A DNA stretch of 64,000 nucleotides from assembly GCA_032122625.1 (NCBI GenBank), contig JAQBGG010000004.1, positions 1 through 64,000 on the forward strand. The letters run 5' to 3'. A program made the position numbers and the translations under genes. Of this stretch, positions 41,285 through 49,669 are shown piece after piece (the stretch's first letter is position 1; each line of letters opens with the position of its first letter). The notes under the pieces are model-generated. The model was not told the DNA's origin. It did no database searches and worked only from the letters and a program-made list of their open reading frames with translations. This DNA is from CAXMST01 sp032122625 (GTDB lineage: Bacteria > Actinomycetota > Thermoleophilia > Solirubrobacterales > 70-9).

Positions 41285-41375
41285 GATGAGTGATCCCACG
41301 GCGCCCGGCTCGGTGCCAGGCGCCCCGCAGGCATCAACCCTCGGGGTCAACATCCAGACCCCTGCCCTTCCCCAA

Positions 41376-41449
41376 CACGCCCGGCAGGATTCGAACCTGC
41401 GGCCTCGCCCTCCGGAGGGGCGCGCTCTATCCAGCTGAGCTACGGGCGC
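41376..41449 (-). tRNA. tRNA-Arg (anticodon CCG)
   Basis: Read on the minus strand, the 74-nt sequence folds as a complete cloverleaf: acceptor GCGCCCG/CGGGCGT (last pair G-U), D arm GCTC/GAGC, anticodon stem CGCCC/GGGCG around loop CTCCGGA, T arm GCAGG/CCTGC with TTCGAAT. The anticodon CCG reads CGG, arginine. CCA is not encoded. Confidence 0.95.
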
Positions 41450-41581
41450 TCGCTGCCGGGAGCTTAGGCGATTCAACAGACGAACATATGTTCCCTCCGG
41501 CACCGTTCGCGGTGACTGCGGCATCGGCGGCTGCCTGCGTGACGCCGGCCGCCGCGCGGCGCCCGACTACGCTTCGGCGGG

Positions 41582-42547
41582 ATGGACCTCGATGTGATCT
41601 TTCTCGGCACCGGCGGTTCGGTGCCCTCGGCGCGGCGCAATACAGCGTCGGTGCTCGTCCGGCGCGGCGGCGATCGGCTGCTGTTCGATTGCGGCGAGGG
41701 CACGCAGCGGCAGATGCAGCGCTCGACCGGCCTGGTCCAAGTGACCGACATCTTCATCACGCACCTGCACGCCGACCACTACCTCGGCCTCCCCGGACTG
41801 CTGAAGACGTGGGACCTGCAGGACCGCAAGGAGCCGGTGGTCGTCTACGGACCCCCGGGCCTTCGGGACCTGTACGCCTCGCTTTCACGGGTCATCGGTC
41901 GCGTCGGCTACGAGGTCGAGCTGGATGAACTGGAGGTGGGGGATCGGGTCAACTTCGACGGCTATACGGTCGAGCCTTTCGCGGTCGAGCATCGGGTCGC
42001 GGCCAACGGCTACCTACTCTGGGAGCAGCCGCGCCCCGGTCGCTTCGACCCCGATGTCGCGACGTCACTCGGCGTCTCTGAGGGCGTCGACTTCGGGCTA
42101 CTGCAGCGCGGCGAGGAGGTCAGCGGTACGGATGGGACGGTGCGGCCCGAGCAGGTGATGGGCGAGGAGCGTCCCGGCCGGCGGGTGGCGCTCACGGGTG
42201 ACACCCGGCCCTGCGACGCGACCCGGGAGGCTGCCGCCGGGGCCCACCTTCTGATCCATGACGCCAGCTTCGCCGAGGAAGAGATCGAGCGAGCCGATGA
42301 GACAGGTCACTCGACGGCACGCCAGGCTGCGCTGATCGCCGCCGATGCCGGCGTCTCGATGCTCGCCCTGGTCCACATCTCGGCCCGCCACTTCATCCCC
42401 GAGATCCTCGACGAGGCGCGCGAGGTGTTTCCCGAGGCCGTCGCGCCCCGCGATTTCGACCGGATCGAGCTGCCGTTCCCTGAGCGAGGGCAACCATCGC
42501 TGCAGAAGGAGGGGGCGCTCGCCGAGAGCGCGAAAGAAAGCCCGTGA
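41582..42547 (+). CDS. rnz: Ribonuclease Z
   Basis: A 321-residue metallo-beta-lactamase fold endonuclease that trims tRNA 3' ends. The zinc motif is THLHADHYLGLPGLL; N-terminal FLGTGGSVPSARRNTAS and LLFDCGEGTQRQM are the classical RNase Z segments; ALTGDTRPC and HISARH complete the metal site. ATG 41582 is 8 nt after TACGCT. It lies beside, and on the opposite strand to, a tRNA gene that lacks CCA, the type of precursor this enzyme processes. Confidence 0.95.
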   Translation: MDLDVIFLGTGGSVPSARRNTASVLVRRGGDRLLFDCGEGTQRQMQRSTGLVQVTDIFITHLHADHYLGLPGLLKTWDLQDRKEPVVVYGPPGLRDLYASLSRVIGRVGYEVELDELEVGDRVNFDGYTVEPFAVEHRVAANGYLLWEQPRPGRFDPDVATSLGVSEGVDFGLLQRGEEVSGTDGTVRPEQVMGEERPGRRVALTGDTRPCDATREAAAGAHLLIHDASFAEEEIERADETGHSTARQAALIAADAGVSMLALVHISARHFIPEILDEAREVFPEAVAPRDFDRIELPFPERGQPSLQKEGALAESAKESP

Positions 42548-43824
42548 CCGAGGAGGGCGGCCACACCCGGGGATCGGTCTTCTCAGGCACGCTCGGCGCA
42601 GCGCTGGAATGGTACGACTTCACCCTCTACGTCTACCTCGCGCCGATCATCGCGACGCTCTTCTTCCCCGCCGCGTCGACCGTCGACTCGCTGCTAGCCA
42701 CCTTCGGCATCTTCGCCGGGGGCTACCTGATGCGCCCGCTCGGCGCGGCCCTGATAGGCAACTACGGCGACACGCACGGGCGCAAGGCCGCGTTGCTGCT
42801 GTCGATCTCGGTGATGGGCGTCGGCATGGTGATGATCGGCGTGATGCCAACCGAGTCGTCGATCGGCATCGCGGCGCCGATCTTGCTGATGGTGGTTCGG
42901 CTTGCCCAGGGCTTCTCGCTGGGTGGGGAGTTCGGCGGCGCGATCACGCTCCTGGCCGAGAGCGTTCCGGCCGAGCGCCGCGGCTGGTTCGTCAACTACG
43001 CCCAGGTCTCAGCCGGGGTCGGGACACTGCTCAGCTCGGGAACGGTGTTCGTTCTCAACCTGGTCTTCACCAATGGGCAGATGCTCGACTTCGGCTGGCG
43101 CATTCCGTTTCTGATGGGTGGCGTGCTCGGCCTGATCGCGGTCCTCGCACTGTTGCGTGCGCCCGAGTCCCAGGCTTTCGACGAGCGGGCGGGAGACGGC
43201 GCGGAGGAGATCCCGATCAAGGAGCTGTTCAACACGGAGCGGGGCCCTCTGGTGATCAGCTCGCTGCTCAACGGCTACCAGTCGCTGAGCTACTACGTGA
43301 TCGTCACCTTCGTGCCGACCTATCTGGTCAGCTTTCAGGGGGCGCGACCCGAGGAGGGAATCCTCGCTGGGATGATCGCCGCCGCCGTCTTCATGGTCGG
43401 CTCGCCGATGGTGGGCGGCCTCAGCGACCGCTTTGGGCGAAAACCGGTGCTCTACGCAGGTCTGATCTCGATGGCGGCGTTGGCGATCCCACTTTTCCTC
43501 GTCCTCGCGGGGGCTGTGACGGTTACGGTCGTGCCAACGCAGGCAATCCTGATGGGCCTGGTGACGCTCTTCTCGGGCGCGGCACTCGCGACCACCACCG
43601 AACTCTTCAACACCCGGACCCGCTACACCGGCGTCTCGCTCAGCTTCAACATCGGCGCCACCGTCTTCGGCGGCACCGCACCGTTGATCGCCACCGCCTT
43701 GATCAAGATCCTCGACACCGACCTGGCGCCCGCCTACATGCTCGTCGCAGCCGCCTTGCTGACCTTGATCGTGCTGGCCCGGACGCCGGAGACCGCGCCG
43801 ATCAAGACCGGCTCGCCGGGATAA
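42544..43824 (+). CDS. MFS transporter, metabolite:H+ symporter (MHS) type
   Basis: A 426-residue, twelve-segment transporter. LEWYDFTLYVYLAP near the start, RPLGAALIGNYGDTHGRK (loop 2-3 motif) and RLAQGFSLGGEFGGAITLLAE are diagnostic of the MHS branch (ProP, ShiA, KgtP). It probably imports an organic acid or compatible solute. The GTG start overlaps the RNase Z stop as GTGA. Confidence 0.9.
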   Translation: MTEEGGHTRGSVFSGTLGAALEWYDFTLYVYLAPIIATLFFPAASTVDSLLATFGIFAGGYLMRPLGAALIGNYGDTHGRKAALLLSISVMGVGMVMIGVMPTESSIGIAAPILLMVVRLAQGFSLGGEFGGAITLLAESVPAERRGWFVNYAQVSAGVGTLLSSGTVFVLNLVFTNGQMLDFGWRIPFLMGGVLGLIAVLALLRAPESQAFDERAGDGAEEIPIKELFNTERGPLVISSLLNGYQSLSYYVIVTFVPTYLVSFQGARPEEGILAGMIAAAVFMVGSPMVGGLSDRFGRKPVLYAGLISMAALAIPLFLVLAGAVTVTVVPTQAILMGLVTLFSGAALATTTELFNTRTRYTGVSLSFNIGATVFGGTAPLIATALIKILDTDLAPAYMLVAAALLTLIVLARTPETAPIKTGSPG

Positions 43825-43859
43825 CGTTGCCGCCTGAGTCATCCACGAGAGGAGCCGCC

Positions 43860-45080
43860 ATGCATCACAAGCGCGACAAGTTCTTCAAGCACGAGGACTT
43901 CGAGTTCATGATGGAGCTGACCCTCGGGGCCACCTACTACCGTGGCGCCGACATCGGCGAGTGCCTCTCGACCGCGGCGCGGATCAAGGATGGTGACGCC
44001 GAGAGTTGGTTCGAGCAGTGGAAGGCGACCGGGGATCGGATCGCCGGGATCGCTCGGGAGGCCGAGGCGGCGTCACACATGATCAGCGCGCGGGACGCCT
44101 GGCTCCGCTCCGCCACCTACTACGACACCGCCACCTTCTTCCTCGACTCGACCGACGACCCGGGGCGGATGAGGCCGACGTGGGAGCTTCATCGCGCGGC
44201 CTGGGAGGGCTTCGCCCGCTCCCGCGATCCCGCGATCGAGCCGCTCGCGATCCCGTATGAGGGCACCGAGCTCGAGGGTTACCTCTTCCGGGTGGACGCG
44301 GGTGATGAGCCGCGGCCGTTGCTGATCCTCAACAACGGCTCCGACGGGCCCGTCTCTGCGATGTGGCTGCAGGGTGCCGCGGCTGCTCTCGACCGCGGAT
44401 ACAACTGCCTCACCTTCGACGGCCCCGGCCAGGGCGCAGCGTTGTGGCGGCAGGGCCTCTACTTCCGCCCTGACTGGGAGGCCGTGATCGAACCCGTCGT
44501 CGATTTCGCGCTCGGCCTCGAGTGCGTTGATTCCGAGCGGGTCGCCCTCCACGGAGTCAGTCAAGCCGGCTACTGGGTGCCTCGTGCGGTCGCCTTCGAG
44601 AAGCGGATCGCCGCGGCAATCGCCGACCCAGGTGTCTGGGACGTCGGCACCTCCTGGTTCGCTCATATCCCGGGCTCGATGAAGAAGCAACTCGAGACTG
44701 GAGAGCGCGAGAAGTTCAACCGCAACATGGATTGGGGCACCCGCTTCTCGAAGGCCACGCGTGGCAGCCTCGACTTCCGTATGCGCCCCTACGGTAAGGA
44801 GACGCCGTTCGACGTCTATCAGGCTCTCGCCGACTACACCCTGGACGGGATCGCGGAGCGGATCGAGTGCCCGATCCTGATCACCGACCCCGACAACGAG
44901 CAGTTCTGGCCCGGCGAGTCAAAGAAGCTTCACGACGCGGTCTCAACGCCGGCCGAGAAGAAAGCTCTCGTCGCTTTCAGCGAGGCCGAGGGCGCCGACT
45001 CACACTGCGAGCCACGGGCGCTCGGCCTCCGCGATCAGCGCGTCTTTGACTGGCTCGACACGATTCTCGCATCGACCTAA
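43860..45080 (+). CDS. Alpha/beta hydrolase, 2,6-dihydropseudooxynicotine hydrolase-like
   Basis: A 406-residue hydrolase with a helical N-terminal domain (about 120 residues) and a C-terminal alpha/beta domain. The nucleophile is in HGVSQAGYW; FDGPGQGAALW and ILITDPDNEQFWPGE are typical of this subfamily, which cleaves carbon-carbon or ester bonds in aromatic or diketone substrates. The frame stays open far upstream through the MFS gene, but AGAGGAG just before ATG 43860 marks the start. It may process what the adjacent transporter imports; inference only. Confidence 0.8.
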   Translation: MHHKRDKFFKHEDFEFMMELTLGATYYRGADIGECLSTAARIKDGDAESWFEQWKATGDRIAGIAREAEAASHMISARDAWLRSATYYDTATFFLDSTDDPGRMRPTWELHRAAWEGFARSRDPAIEPLAIPYEGTELEGYLFRVDAGDEPRPLLILNNGSDGPVSAMWLQGAAAALDRGYNCLTFDGPGQGAALWRQGLYFRPDWEAVIEPVVDFALGLECVDSERVALHGVSQAGYWVPRAVAFEKRIAAAIADPGVWDVGTSWFAHIPGSMKKQLETGEREKFNRNMDWGTRFSKATRGSLDFRMRPYGKETPFDVYQALADYTLDGIAERIECPILITDPDNEQFWPGESKKLHDAVSTPAEKKALVAFSEAEGADSHCEPRALGLRDQRVFDWLDTILAST

Positions 45081-45134
45081 GGACGCCCTGAGCGATCCGC
45101 CCCGCCGACCTGCTCGCTGATCGCGGCGGACGGC

Positions 45135-45998
45135 TCACGCGGCCATCGCCTTGACGACTTCGGCAATCGCCGGCGCCTGATCCTCCTGGAGGAAGTGCTT
45201 GGCGGGGACCAGCGTTGGTTCGTCCACGTTGAGCACGTCGCAGGCGATCCGGCAGAACTCCATCCCCAGCGCTGGGTCGTCCTTGCCCCAGACGACGCTC
45301 GCGGGGTAGGCGCGCTCCGCCAATCCTTCCCAGAGGAAGTCCTGCTTGTCTTGGGTCAGCTCGAACCCACGCATGATCCGCAGGAAGGCTGCGCCGCCGT
45401 CCTCACGCTTGAGCAGGTCGTAGTAGGCACCGATCTCGGCCTTATCGACGGCGCCGCGATCGCCGATCCCCTGCAGTTGGAAGAGCTGGGTGAGGGCGAA
45501 GCGGGTCATCGAGCGCAGGTACAGCTCTCCGACGCGGGGGATCGAGAATGGGTGCATCGACCACGGCCGGTGGAAGGTGGCGACGTTCAGCGGCGTGTTG
45601 AGGACGGTCATCGAGAGCACCCGGTCGGGATTGCGGACGGCCCATTCGGCGCCGACGGGCCCGCCGACATCGTGGATCACCAGATGGCAACGATCGATGC
45701 CGAGGGCATCGATAGCCGCGCCGCTCCATCTTGCGAGCCCCGACCACGAGTAGTCGAAGTCGGCTGGTCGCTCGGCGAGACCGAGTCCGGGGAAGTCGAA
45801 GGCGATGCCCCGCAGGCCCCGGGCCGCGAGCTCGGCGTTGACCTTGCGGTAGAGGAAGCTGCTGGAGGGCACGCCGTGGAAGCAGACGACCGGCGGCCCC
45901 TCGCCCTCCTCTCGGACGAAGCTGCCGACGTCATCGGCGCGGAAGCGGCGCCCGGCTGCTTCGTGCTCAGAGATCACCTGCTCGACGGCTTGTGACAC
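45135..45998 (-). CDS. Alpha/beta hydrolase related to haloalkane dehalogenases
   Basis: A 287-residue hydrolase with an Asp nucleophile (Asp110 in VIHDVGGPVGAEW), oxyanion segment FHGVPSSSFLYR and catalytic His268 in HFLQEDQAP, the motif seen in haloalkane dehalogenases. The residue after the nucleophile is Val, not the Trp that holds the leaving halide, so true dehalogenation is doubtful; an epoxide or ester hydrolase is possible. The GTG at 45998 is supported by a leaderless promoter. Confidence 0.8.
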   Translation of the reverse strand: MSQAVEQVISEHEAAGRRFRADDVGSFVREEGEGPPVVCFHGVPSSSFLYRKVNAELAARGLRGIAFDFPGLGLAERPADFDYSWSGLARWSGAAIDALGIDRCHLVIHDVGGPVGAEWAVRNPDRVLSMTVLNTPLNVATFHRPWSMHPFSIPRVGELYLRSMTRFALTQLFQLQGIGDRGAVDKAEIGAYYDLLKREDGGAAFLRIMRGFELTQDKQDFLWEGLAERAYPASVVWGKDDPALGMEFCRIACDVLNVDEPTLVPAKHFLQEDQAPAIAEVVKAMAA

Positions 45999-46005
45999 CC
46001 GCCGC

Positions 46006-46011
46006 ACGTTA
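46006..46011 (-). promoter_or_regulatory. Leaderless -10 element (TAACGT) for the hydrolase at 45998
   Basis: On the minus strand TAACGT, 7 nt, then GTG at 45998. Confidence 0.5.
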
Positions 46012-46096
46012 TCCGATCAGCCGCGAAGTTCCCCCGGATTCCGGCCTCGGCCGTGCGGATCGGGCCCGCGGCCGTTGCATTCGCTGCCGGGGCTGG

Positions 46097-46102
46097 TACC
46101 TT
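46097..46102 (+). promoter_or_regulatory. Possible -10 element (TACCTT) of the pyr operon
   Basis: TACCTT would start transcription near 46109, leaving a leader of about 43 nt that contains the PyrR-type RNA site and the ribosome site. Confidence 0.45.
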
Positions 46103-46105
46103 GGT

Positions 46106-46147
46106 CGGGTCGTTTCTTTAACCCGGTCCCGCGAGGCCAGGAAGGAG
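46106..46147 (+). promoter_or_regulatory. PyrR-binding RNA leader of the pyr operon
   Basis: GGTCCCGCGAGGCC (46125-46138) matches the PyrR binding-loop consensus ARUCCNGNGAGGYU at 12 of 14 positions. It can fold as a bulged hairpin whose 3' side reaches AGG (46139-46141) next to the AAGGAG ribosome site (46142-46147) of pyrR. A rival hairpin, CGGGT (46106-46110) with ACCCG (46121-46125), uses the same bases on the left. No terminator is present, so PyrR with UMP probably blocks translation, as reported for mycobacteria. Confidence 0.8.
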
Positions 46148-46151
46148 CGTT

Positions 46152-46724
46152 ATGAGCGAGAGGATCGTTCTCGACCGAGACGACCTACGCCGGACGCTGG
46201 TGCGCATCGCGCACGAGATCATTGAGAAGAATCCCGGGGGCGAGGATCTCGCGATCGTCGGTATCCACACCCGGGGGGCGATCATCGGCCGTCGGCTGCA
46301 CGCTCTAATCGCCGAACTCTCCGGGGCCGAGATCCCACTCGGCGACGTCGATATCTCCTTCTACCGCGATGACGTCGACCTTCAGGACCCGCGCGAGTCT
46401 CCGGTTGTCGAGGCCTCACATCTCGATTTCGATCCCACCGGCCTGACCATCGTGCTCGCCGACGACGTGCTCTTCACCGGTCGCACGGTGCGCGCAGCGA
46501 TCGACGTGCTCTTCGACTACGGGCGCCCACAGCGGGTGCAACTGGCGGTGCTTGCCGACCGCGGCCACCGCGAGCTCCCGATCCGCCCCGACTACGTCGG
46601 CAAGAACCTGCCGACGGCGTTCGAGGAGCGGGTCAACGTCCAGCTCGAGGAGGTCGATGGGATCGACGAGGTGACGATCGGCGCGATGCGGGCGCCGGCG
46701 ACGCTGGGCGGTGAGCAAGGATGA
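46152..46724 (+). CDS. pyrR: Pyrimidine operon regulator PyrR
   Basis: A 190-residue RNA-binding regulator related to uracil phosphoribosyltransferase. The PRPP loop is IVLADDVLFTGRTVRAA; VGIHTRGAIIGRRL and DISFYRDD are also characteristic. It binds mRNA when UMP is abundant and represses pyrimidine synthesis; some members retain uracil phosphoribosyltransferase activity. AAGGAG lies 4 nt before the ATG and inside the presumed binding region, giving autoregulation. The stop overlaps pyrB (ATGA). Confidence 0.96.
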   Translation: MSERIVLDRDDLRRTLVRIAHEIIEKNPGGEDLAIVGIHTRGAIIGRRLHALIAELSGAEIPLGDVDISFYRDDVDLQDPRESPVVEASHLDFDPTGLTIVLADDVLFTGRTVRAAIDVLFDYGRPQRVQLAVLADRGHRELPIRPDYVGKNLPTAFEERVNVQLEEVDGIDEVTIGAMRAPATLGGEQG

Positions 46725-47704
46725 GGAATCTGCTCTCGATCGAGGATCTGACTCGCGACGACATCGAGCGGATCTGTGAGCGCGCCGCCAGCTTCGCCGC
46801 CGTCGGCAAGCGGGAGATCAAGAAGGTGCCGACCCTGCGAGGGCGCACGATCGTCACCCTCTTCTACGAGTCGAGCACGCGGACCAGCGCCTCCTTCGAA
46901 CTCGCTGCCAAGCGACTTTCCGCCGATGTCATCTCGATCAAGGCGCAGGGCTCTTCGGTCGACAAGGGAGAGTCGCTGAAGGACACCGTGGCGACATTGA
47001 CCGCCTACGACCCTGAGGCGATCGTGATCCGCTCACCTGCGGCCGGGGCGGCGAAGCTGGTGGCCGGCTGGACGGACGCGGCGATCATCAACGCCGGCGA
47101 CGGTAAGCACGAGCACCCGAGCCAGGCGCTGCTCGATGTCTACACCCTCCTCGACCGGCTCGGCTCGCTCGACGGCAAGAAGATCTGGGTCGTCGGCGAC
47201 ATCGCCCACAGCCGAGTGGCTCGCTCCTGCGTCCGTGCCTTCAGCCTGATGGGCGCCGAGGTGACCGTCGCCGGTCCGCCCACCCTGATTCCGCGCGGCT
47301 TCGGCGAGGCCTTCGGCTGCGAGGTCGCTTACGACCTCGACCAGGTCGGCTCCGCCGACGTGATCTACGCCCTGCGTATGCAGCGGGAGCGGATGGCCGA
47401 GAGCTTCGTCCCGACAATGCGCGAGTACGCCGCCGGCTATCAGATCGGGCCGCGGCGGCTCGGATCCCGTCAGCTGCTGATGCACCCCGGCCCCGTCAAC
47501 CGCGGCATCGAGTTGGCGCCGGAGGTGATCGACGGGCCGGCCTCGTTGATCACCGCTCAGGTGCGGAACGGGCTCCTCGTGCGGATGGCGGTTCTCTACG
47601 AGATCCTCGCGGGCTCCGATCGACCGCGGCCGGTACGGAGCGTCGGCGGGCGACTCGAGTCGGTTGAGTCCGAGGGCGCACCGACGATCGGAGAGCCGGC
47701 GTGA
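46721..47704 (+). CDS. pyrB: Aspartate carbamoyltransferase catalytic subunit
   Basis: A 327-residue enzyme joining carbamoyl phosphate and aspartate. Carbamoyl-phosphate loop FYESSTRTSASFELAAKRL; HPSQALLDVYTL; and C-terminal HPGPVNRG for aspartate binding are all intact. No regulatory subunit (pyrI) is present, as usual outside enterobacteria and archaea. Coupled by 4-nt overlaps to pyrR and pyrC (GTGA). The last 25 residues are variable. Confidence 0.97.
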   Translation: MRNLLSIEDLTRDDIERICERAASFAAVGKREIKKVPTLRGRTIVTLFYESSTRTSASFELAAKRLSADVISIKAQGSSVDKGESLKDTVATLTAYDPEAIVIRSPAAGAAKLVAGWTDAAIINAGDGKHEHPSQALLDVYTLLDRLGSLDGKKIWVVGDIAHSRVARSCVRAFSLMGAEVTVAGPPTLIPRGFGEAFGCEVAYDLDQVGSADVIYALRMQRERMAESFVPTMREYAAGYQIGPRRLGSRQLLMHPGPVNRGIELAPEVIDGPASLITAQVRNGLLVRMAVLYEILAGSDRPRPVRSVGGRLESVESEGAPTIGEPA

Positions 47705-49059
47705 GCGCCGCGAACGGGGCGATCAGCGGCCTCGACTGGCGCGGGGACCCAGGAGCTCTTCTACTGCGCGGCGCCCGCCTCTTCGACCCGCGGGCCGGGA
47801 TCGATGGCGCCCACGACGTCGTCATCCGCGACGGCCGGATCGCGGAGATCACCGGCGCCGGTGAGGGCGAGCAGCCGGACGGCGCGGAACTGATCAACGC
47901 TGAGGGCCTGACGGCGATGCCGGCCTTCTTCGACCCGCATGTGCATCTGCGGGATCTCGGCGAGGCCTACAAGGAGGACATCGAGACCGGAACCAGGGCG
48001 GCCGCGGCGGGTGGTTACTGCGGAGTTGTCGGGATGGCGAACACGGTCCCGGTCACCGACGAGCCGGAGACGATCTCGGCGCTGCGCGAGCAGGCCGGCA
48101 GGGAGGCCTCCGTGCCGACCGGATTCGTCGCGACGGTCACGGTCGGCATGCGGGGGCGGGAGTTGACCGAGATGGCTGCTCTGCGCGAGGCGGGCGCGCT
48201 GGGATTCTCCGACGACGGGCTACCGATCACCTCAGGCAGGGTGATGCGTCGCGCGCTGCAGTACCAGCACCTGGTCGGCGGCAACATCCTCTTGCACGAG
48301 GAGGATCCGGAGCTGACGGGCGACGGGGTCATGGGGGAGGGGGCGATCTCGGCCGAGCTTGGACTCGCAGGGGTTCCCGACGTCTCGGAGTCAACGATGA
48401 TCGCCCGCGACGGGGCCCTGTGTCTCTACGAGAGTGCTCGCGCTCATGTCCAGCACCTCTCCGCCCGGCGCTCCGTTGAGGCGATCGAGTTCGCCAAGCA
48501 GCAGGGCGCCCGGATCACAGCCGAGCTCACGCCGCACCACCTCGTGCTCACCGACGAGGAGGTCCGTAGCCTCGACTCGCGCTTCAAGATGAACCCGCCC
48601 CTGCGGACCGAGGATGACCGCCAGGCGTTGATCGAGGCCCTGCGCTCCGGGGCCGTTGATTGCATCGGCACCGATCACGCGCCGCACGCCTCAAACGAGA
48701 AGGAGGTGCCCTTCGAGCAGGCGATGATGGGGGTGATCGGTCTCGAGACGGCCTTCCCGGTTCTCTTCACGGAGCTCGTGCAACCGGGGATCATCGAACT
48801 CGGCACCCTGGTCGAGCGCATGACCGCGGGGGCCGGCCTGTTCGACCTCGAGATCCCGACGATCGCCGTTGACGCCGAGGCGAACATCGCCCTGGTCGAC
48901 CTTGAGGCTGAATGGGAGGCGGGAGCCGACGGCTGGGAGAGCCGCTCCGCCAACTCCTGCTTCGTCGGCCGGCGGCTGCGATCACGTCCGGTAGTGACGA
49001 TCGTCGCCGGCTCGGTCGCCTACCGCCAGCGCGCCTTCAGCATGGGAGCCGTCGCGTGA
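47701..49059 (+). CDS. pyrC: Dihydroorotase
   Basis: A 452-residue amidohydrolase closing carbamoyl-aspartate to dihydroorotate. Zinc motif FDPHVHLRD; ANTVPVTDEPE; LTPHHLVLTDE; and GTDHAPH with the catalytic Asp. The usual loop Lys appears replaced: the region reads YKEDIETGTRAAAAGGY, as in type I enzymes that do not carboxylate a lysine there. The GTG overlaps the pyrB stop, and its own stop overlaps the next start (GTGA). Confidence 0.95.
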   Translation: MSAANGAISGLDWRGDPGALLLRGARLFDPRAGIDGAHDVVIRDGRIAEITGAGEGEQPDGAELINAEGLTAMPAFFDPHVHLRDLGEAYKEDIETGTRAAAAGGYCGVVGMANTVPVTDEPETISALREQAGREASVPTGFVATVTVGMRGRELTEMAALREAGALGFSDDGLPITSGRVMRRALQYQHLVGGNILLHEEDPELTGDGVMGEGAISAELGLAGVPDVSESTMIARDGALCLYESARAHVQHLSARRSVEAIEFAKQQGARITAELTPHHLVLTDEEVRSLDSRFKMNPPLRTEDDRQALIEALRSGAVDCIGTDHAPHASNEKEVPFEQAMMGVIGLETAFPVLFTELVQPGIIELGTLVERMTAGAGLFDLEIPTIAVDAEANIALVDLEAEWEAGADGWESRSANSCFVGRRLRSRPVVTIVAGSVAYRQRAFSMGAVA

Positions 49060-49610
49060 GTTCGCCGAAGCTCGATCCCGAGCGCGCGGCGCTGGTAGTC
49101 GTCGACGTCCAGGAGGGCTTCCGTAATGCGATCGATGGCTTTGAGGGCATCGCCTCCGCGACAGCGACGATGGTCAGCGGGGCCGGGGCGCTGGGCGTCC
49201 CGGTGATCGTCACCGAGCAGTACCCGAAGGGTCTTGGAACGACTGTGCCTGAAGTGGCCGATCGCCTGCCGCAGGGAACCGAGCCGATCTCAAAGATGTC
49301 CTTCTCGGCCGCGGCAGCGGAGGGCTTCGAGCTTGGCGGCCGCGAGCAGGCGATCGTCTGCGGGATCGAGACCCATGTCTGTGTCAATCAGACGGTGCTC
49401 GACCTGCTTGAGGCGGGAACCGAGGTCCACGTCGTCAGCGACGCCGTCGGCTCGCGCTCGCTCGAGAACAAGGCCCTCGGCCTGGCCAAGCTGGAGCGGG
49501 CCGGCGCCTGGCGCACGAGCGTGGAGACCGCCCTGTTCGAACTCCTCGGTGAGGCCGGAACCGACGACTTCAAGACGATTCAGCGACTCGTGCTGGACTA
49601 CGCCCCGTGA
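49056..49610 (+). CDS. Isochorismatase-family cysteine hydrolase inside the pyr operon
   Basis: A 184-residue hydrolase with the Asp-Lys-Cys triad: VVVDVQEGF (Asp), ISKMSFSA (Lys) and ETHVCVNQT (Cys). It resembles YcaC-type hydrolases, which act on amides, rather than true isochorismatase. It is joined to pyrC by GTGA, and its own stop overlaps the GTG of a 20-codon mini-ORF. Pyrimidine synthesis has no known step for it; removing a damaged or side product, or a ureido/carbamoyl amide such as in pyrimidine catabolism, is conceivable. Confidence 0.88.
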   Translation: MSSPKLDPERAALVVVDVQEGFRNAIDGFEGIASATATMVSGAGALGVPVIVTEQYPKGLGTTVPEVADRLPQGTEPISKMSFSAAAAEGFELGGREQAIVCGIETHVCVNQTVLDLLEAGTEVHVVSDAVGSRSLENKALGLAKLERAGAWRTSVETALFELLGEAGTDDFKTIQRLVLDYAP

Positions 49611-49669
49611 AGGCACACCGAGCAGCTTCGCTTCGCGTCCGGGCCTGCCCGTCGGGGATCAGCTCATGA
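49607..49669 (+). CDS. 20-codon bridging mini-ORF before carA
   Basis: GTG 49607 overlaps the stop of the preceding gene (GTGA) and the mini-ORF ends with TGA 49667-49669, which overlaps the carA ATG (ATGA). The peptide reads MKAHRAASLRVRACPSGISS. It fills the 55-nt gap between the two genes exactly. Its AHRA(x)S-LRVR pattern recurs in the mini-ORF before pyrD. It may serve translational coupling rather than encode a functional peptide. Confidence 0.4.
   Translation: MKAHRAASLRVRACPSGISS

Noticed and set aside
41282..41524. Possible small protein containing a VAQLDRARPSGG segment
   Set aside because: This peptide is the well-known false translation of a tRNA gene; the region is tRNA-Arg on the minus strand.
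42345..43859. Possible 500-residue N-terminal extension of the hydrolase at 43860
   Set aside because: It runs through the RNase Z end and the whole MFS gene in another frame and is Arg-rich without motifs. A ribosome site marks ATG 43860.
49234..49665. Longer CarA start upstream
   Set aside because: The added residues overlap the isochorismatase gene in another frame and lack CarA similarity; ATG 49666 gives the normal N-terminus.
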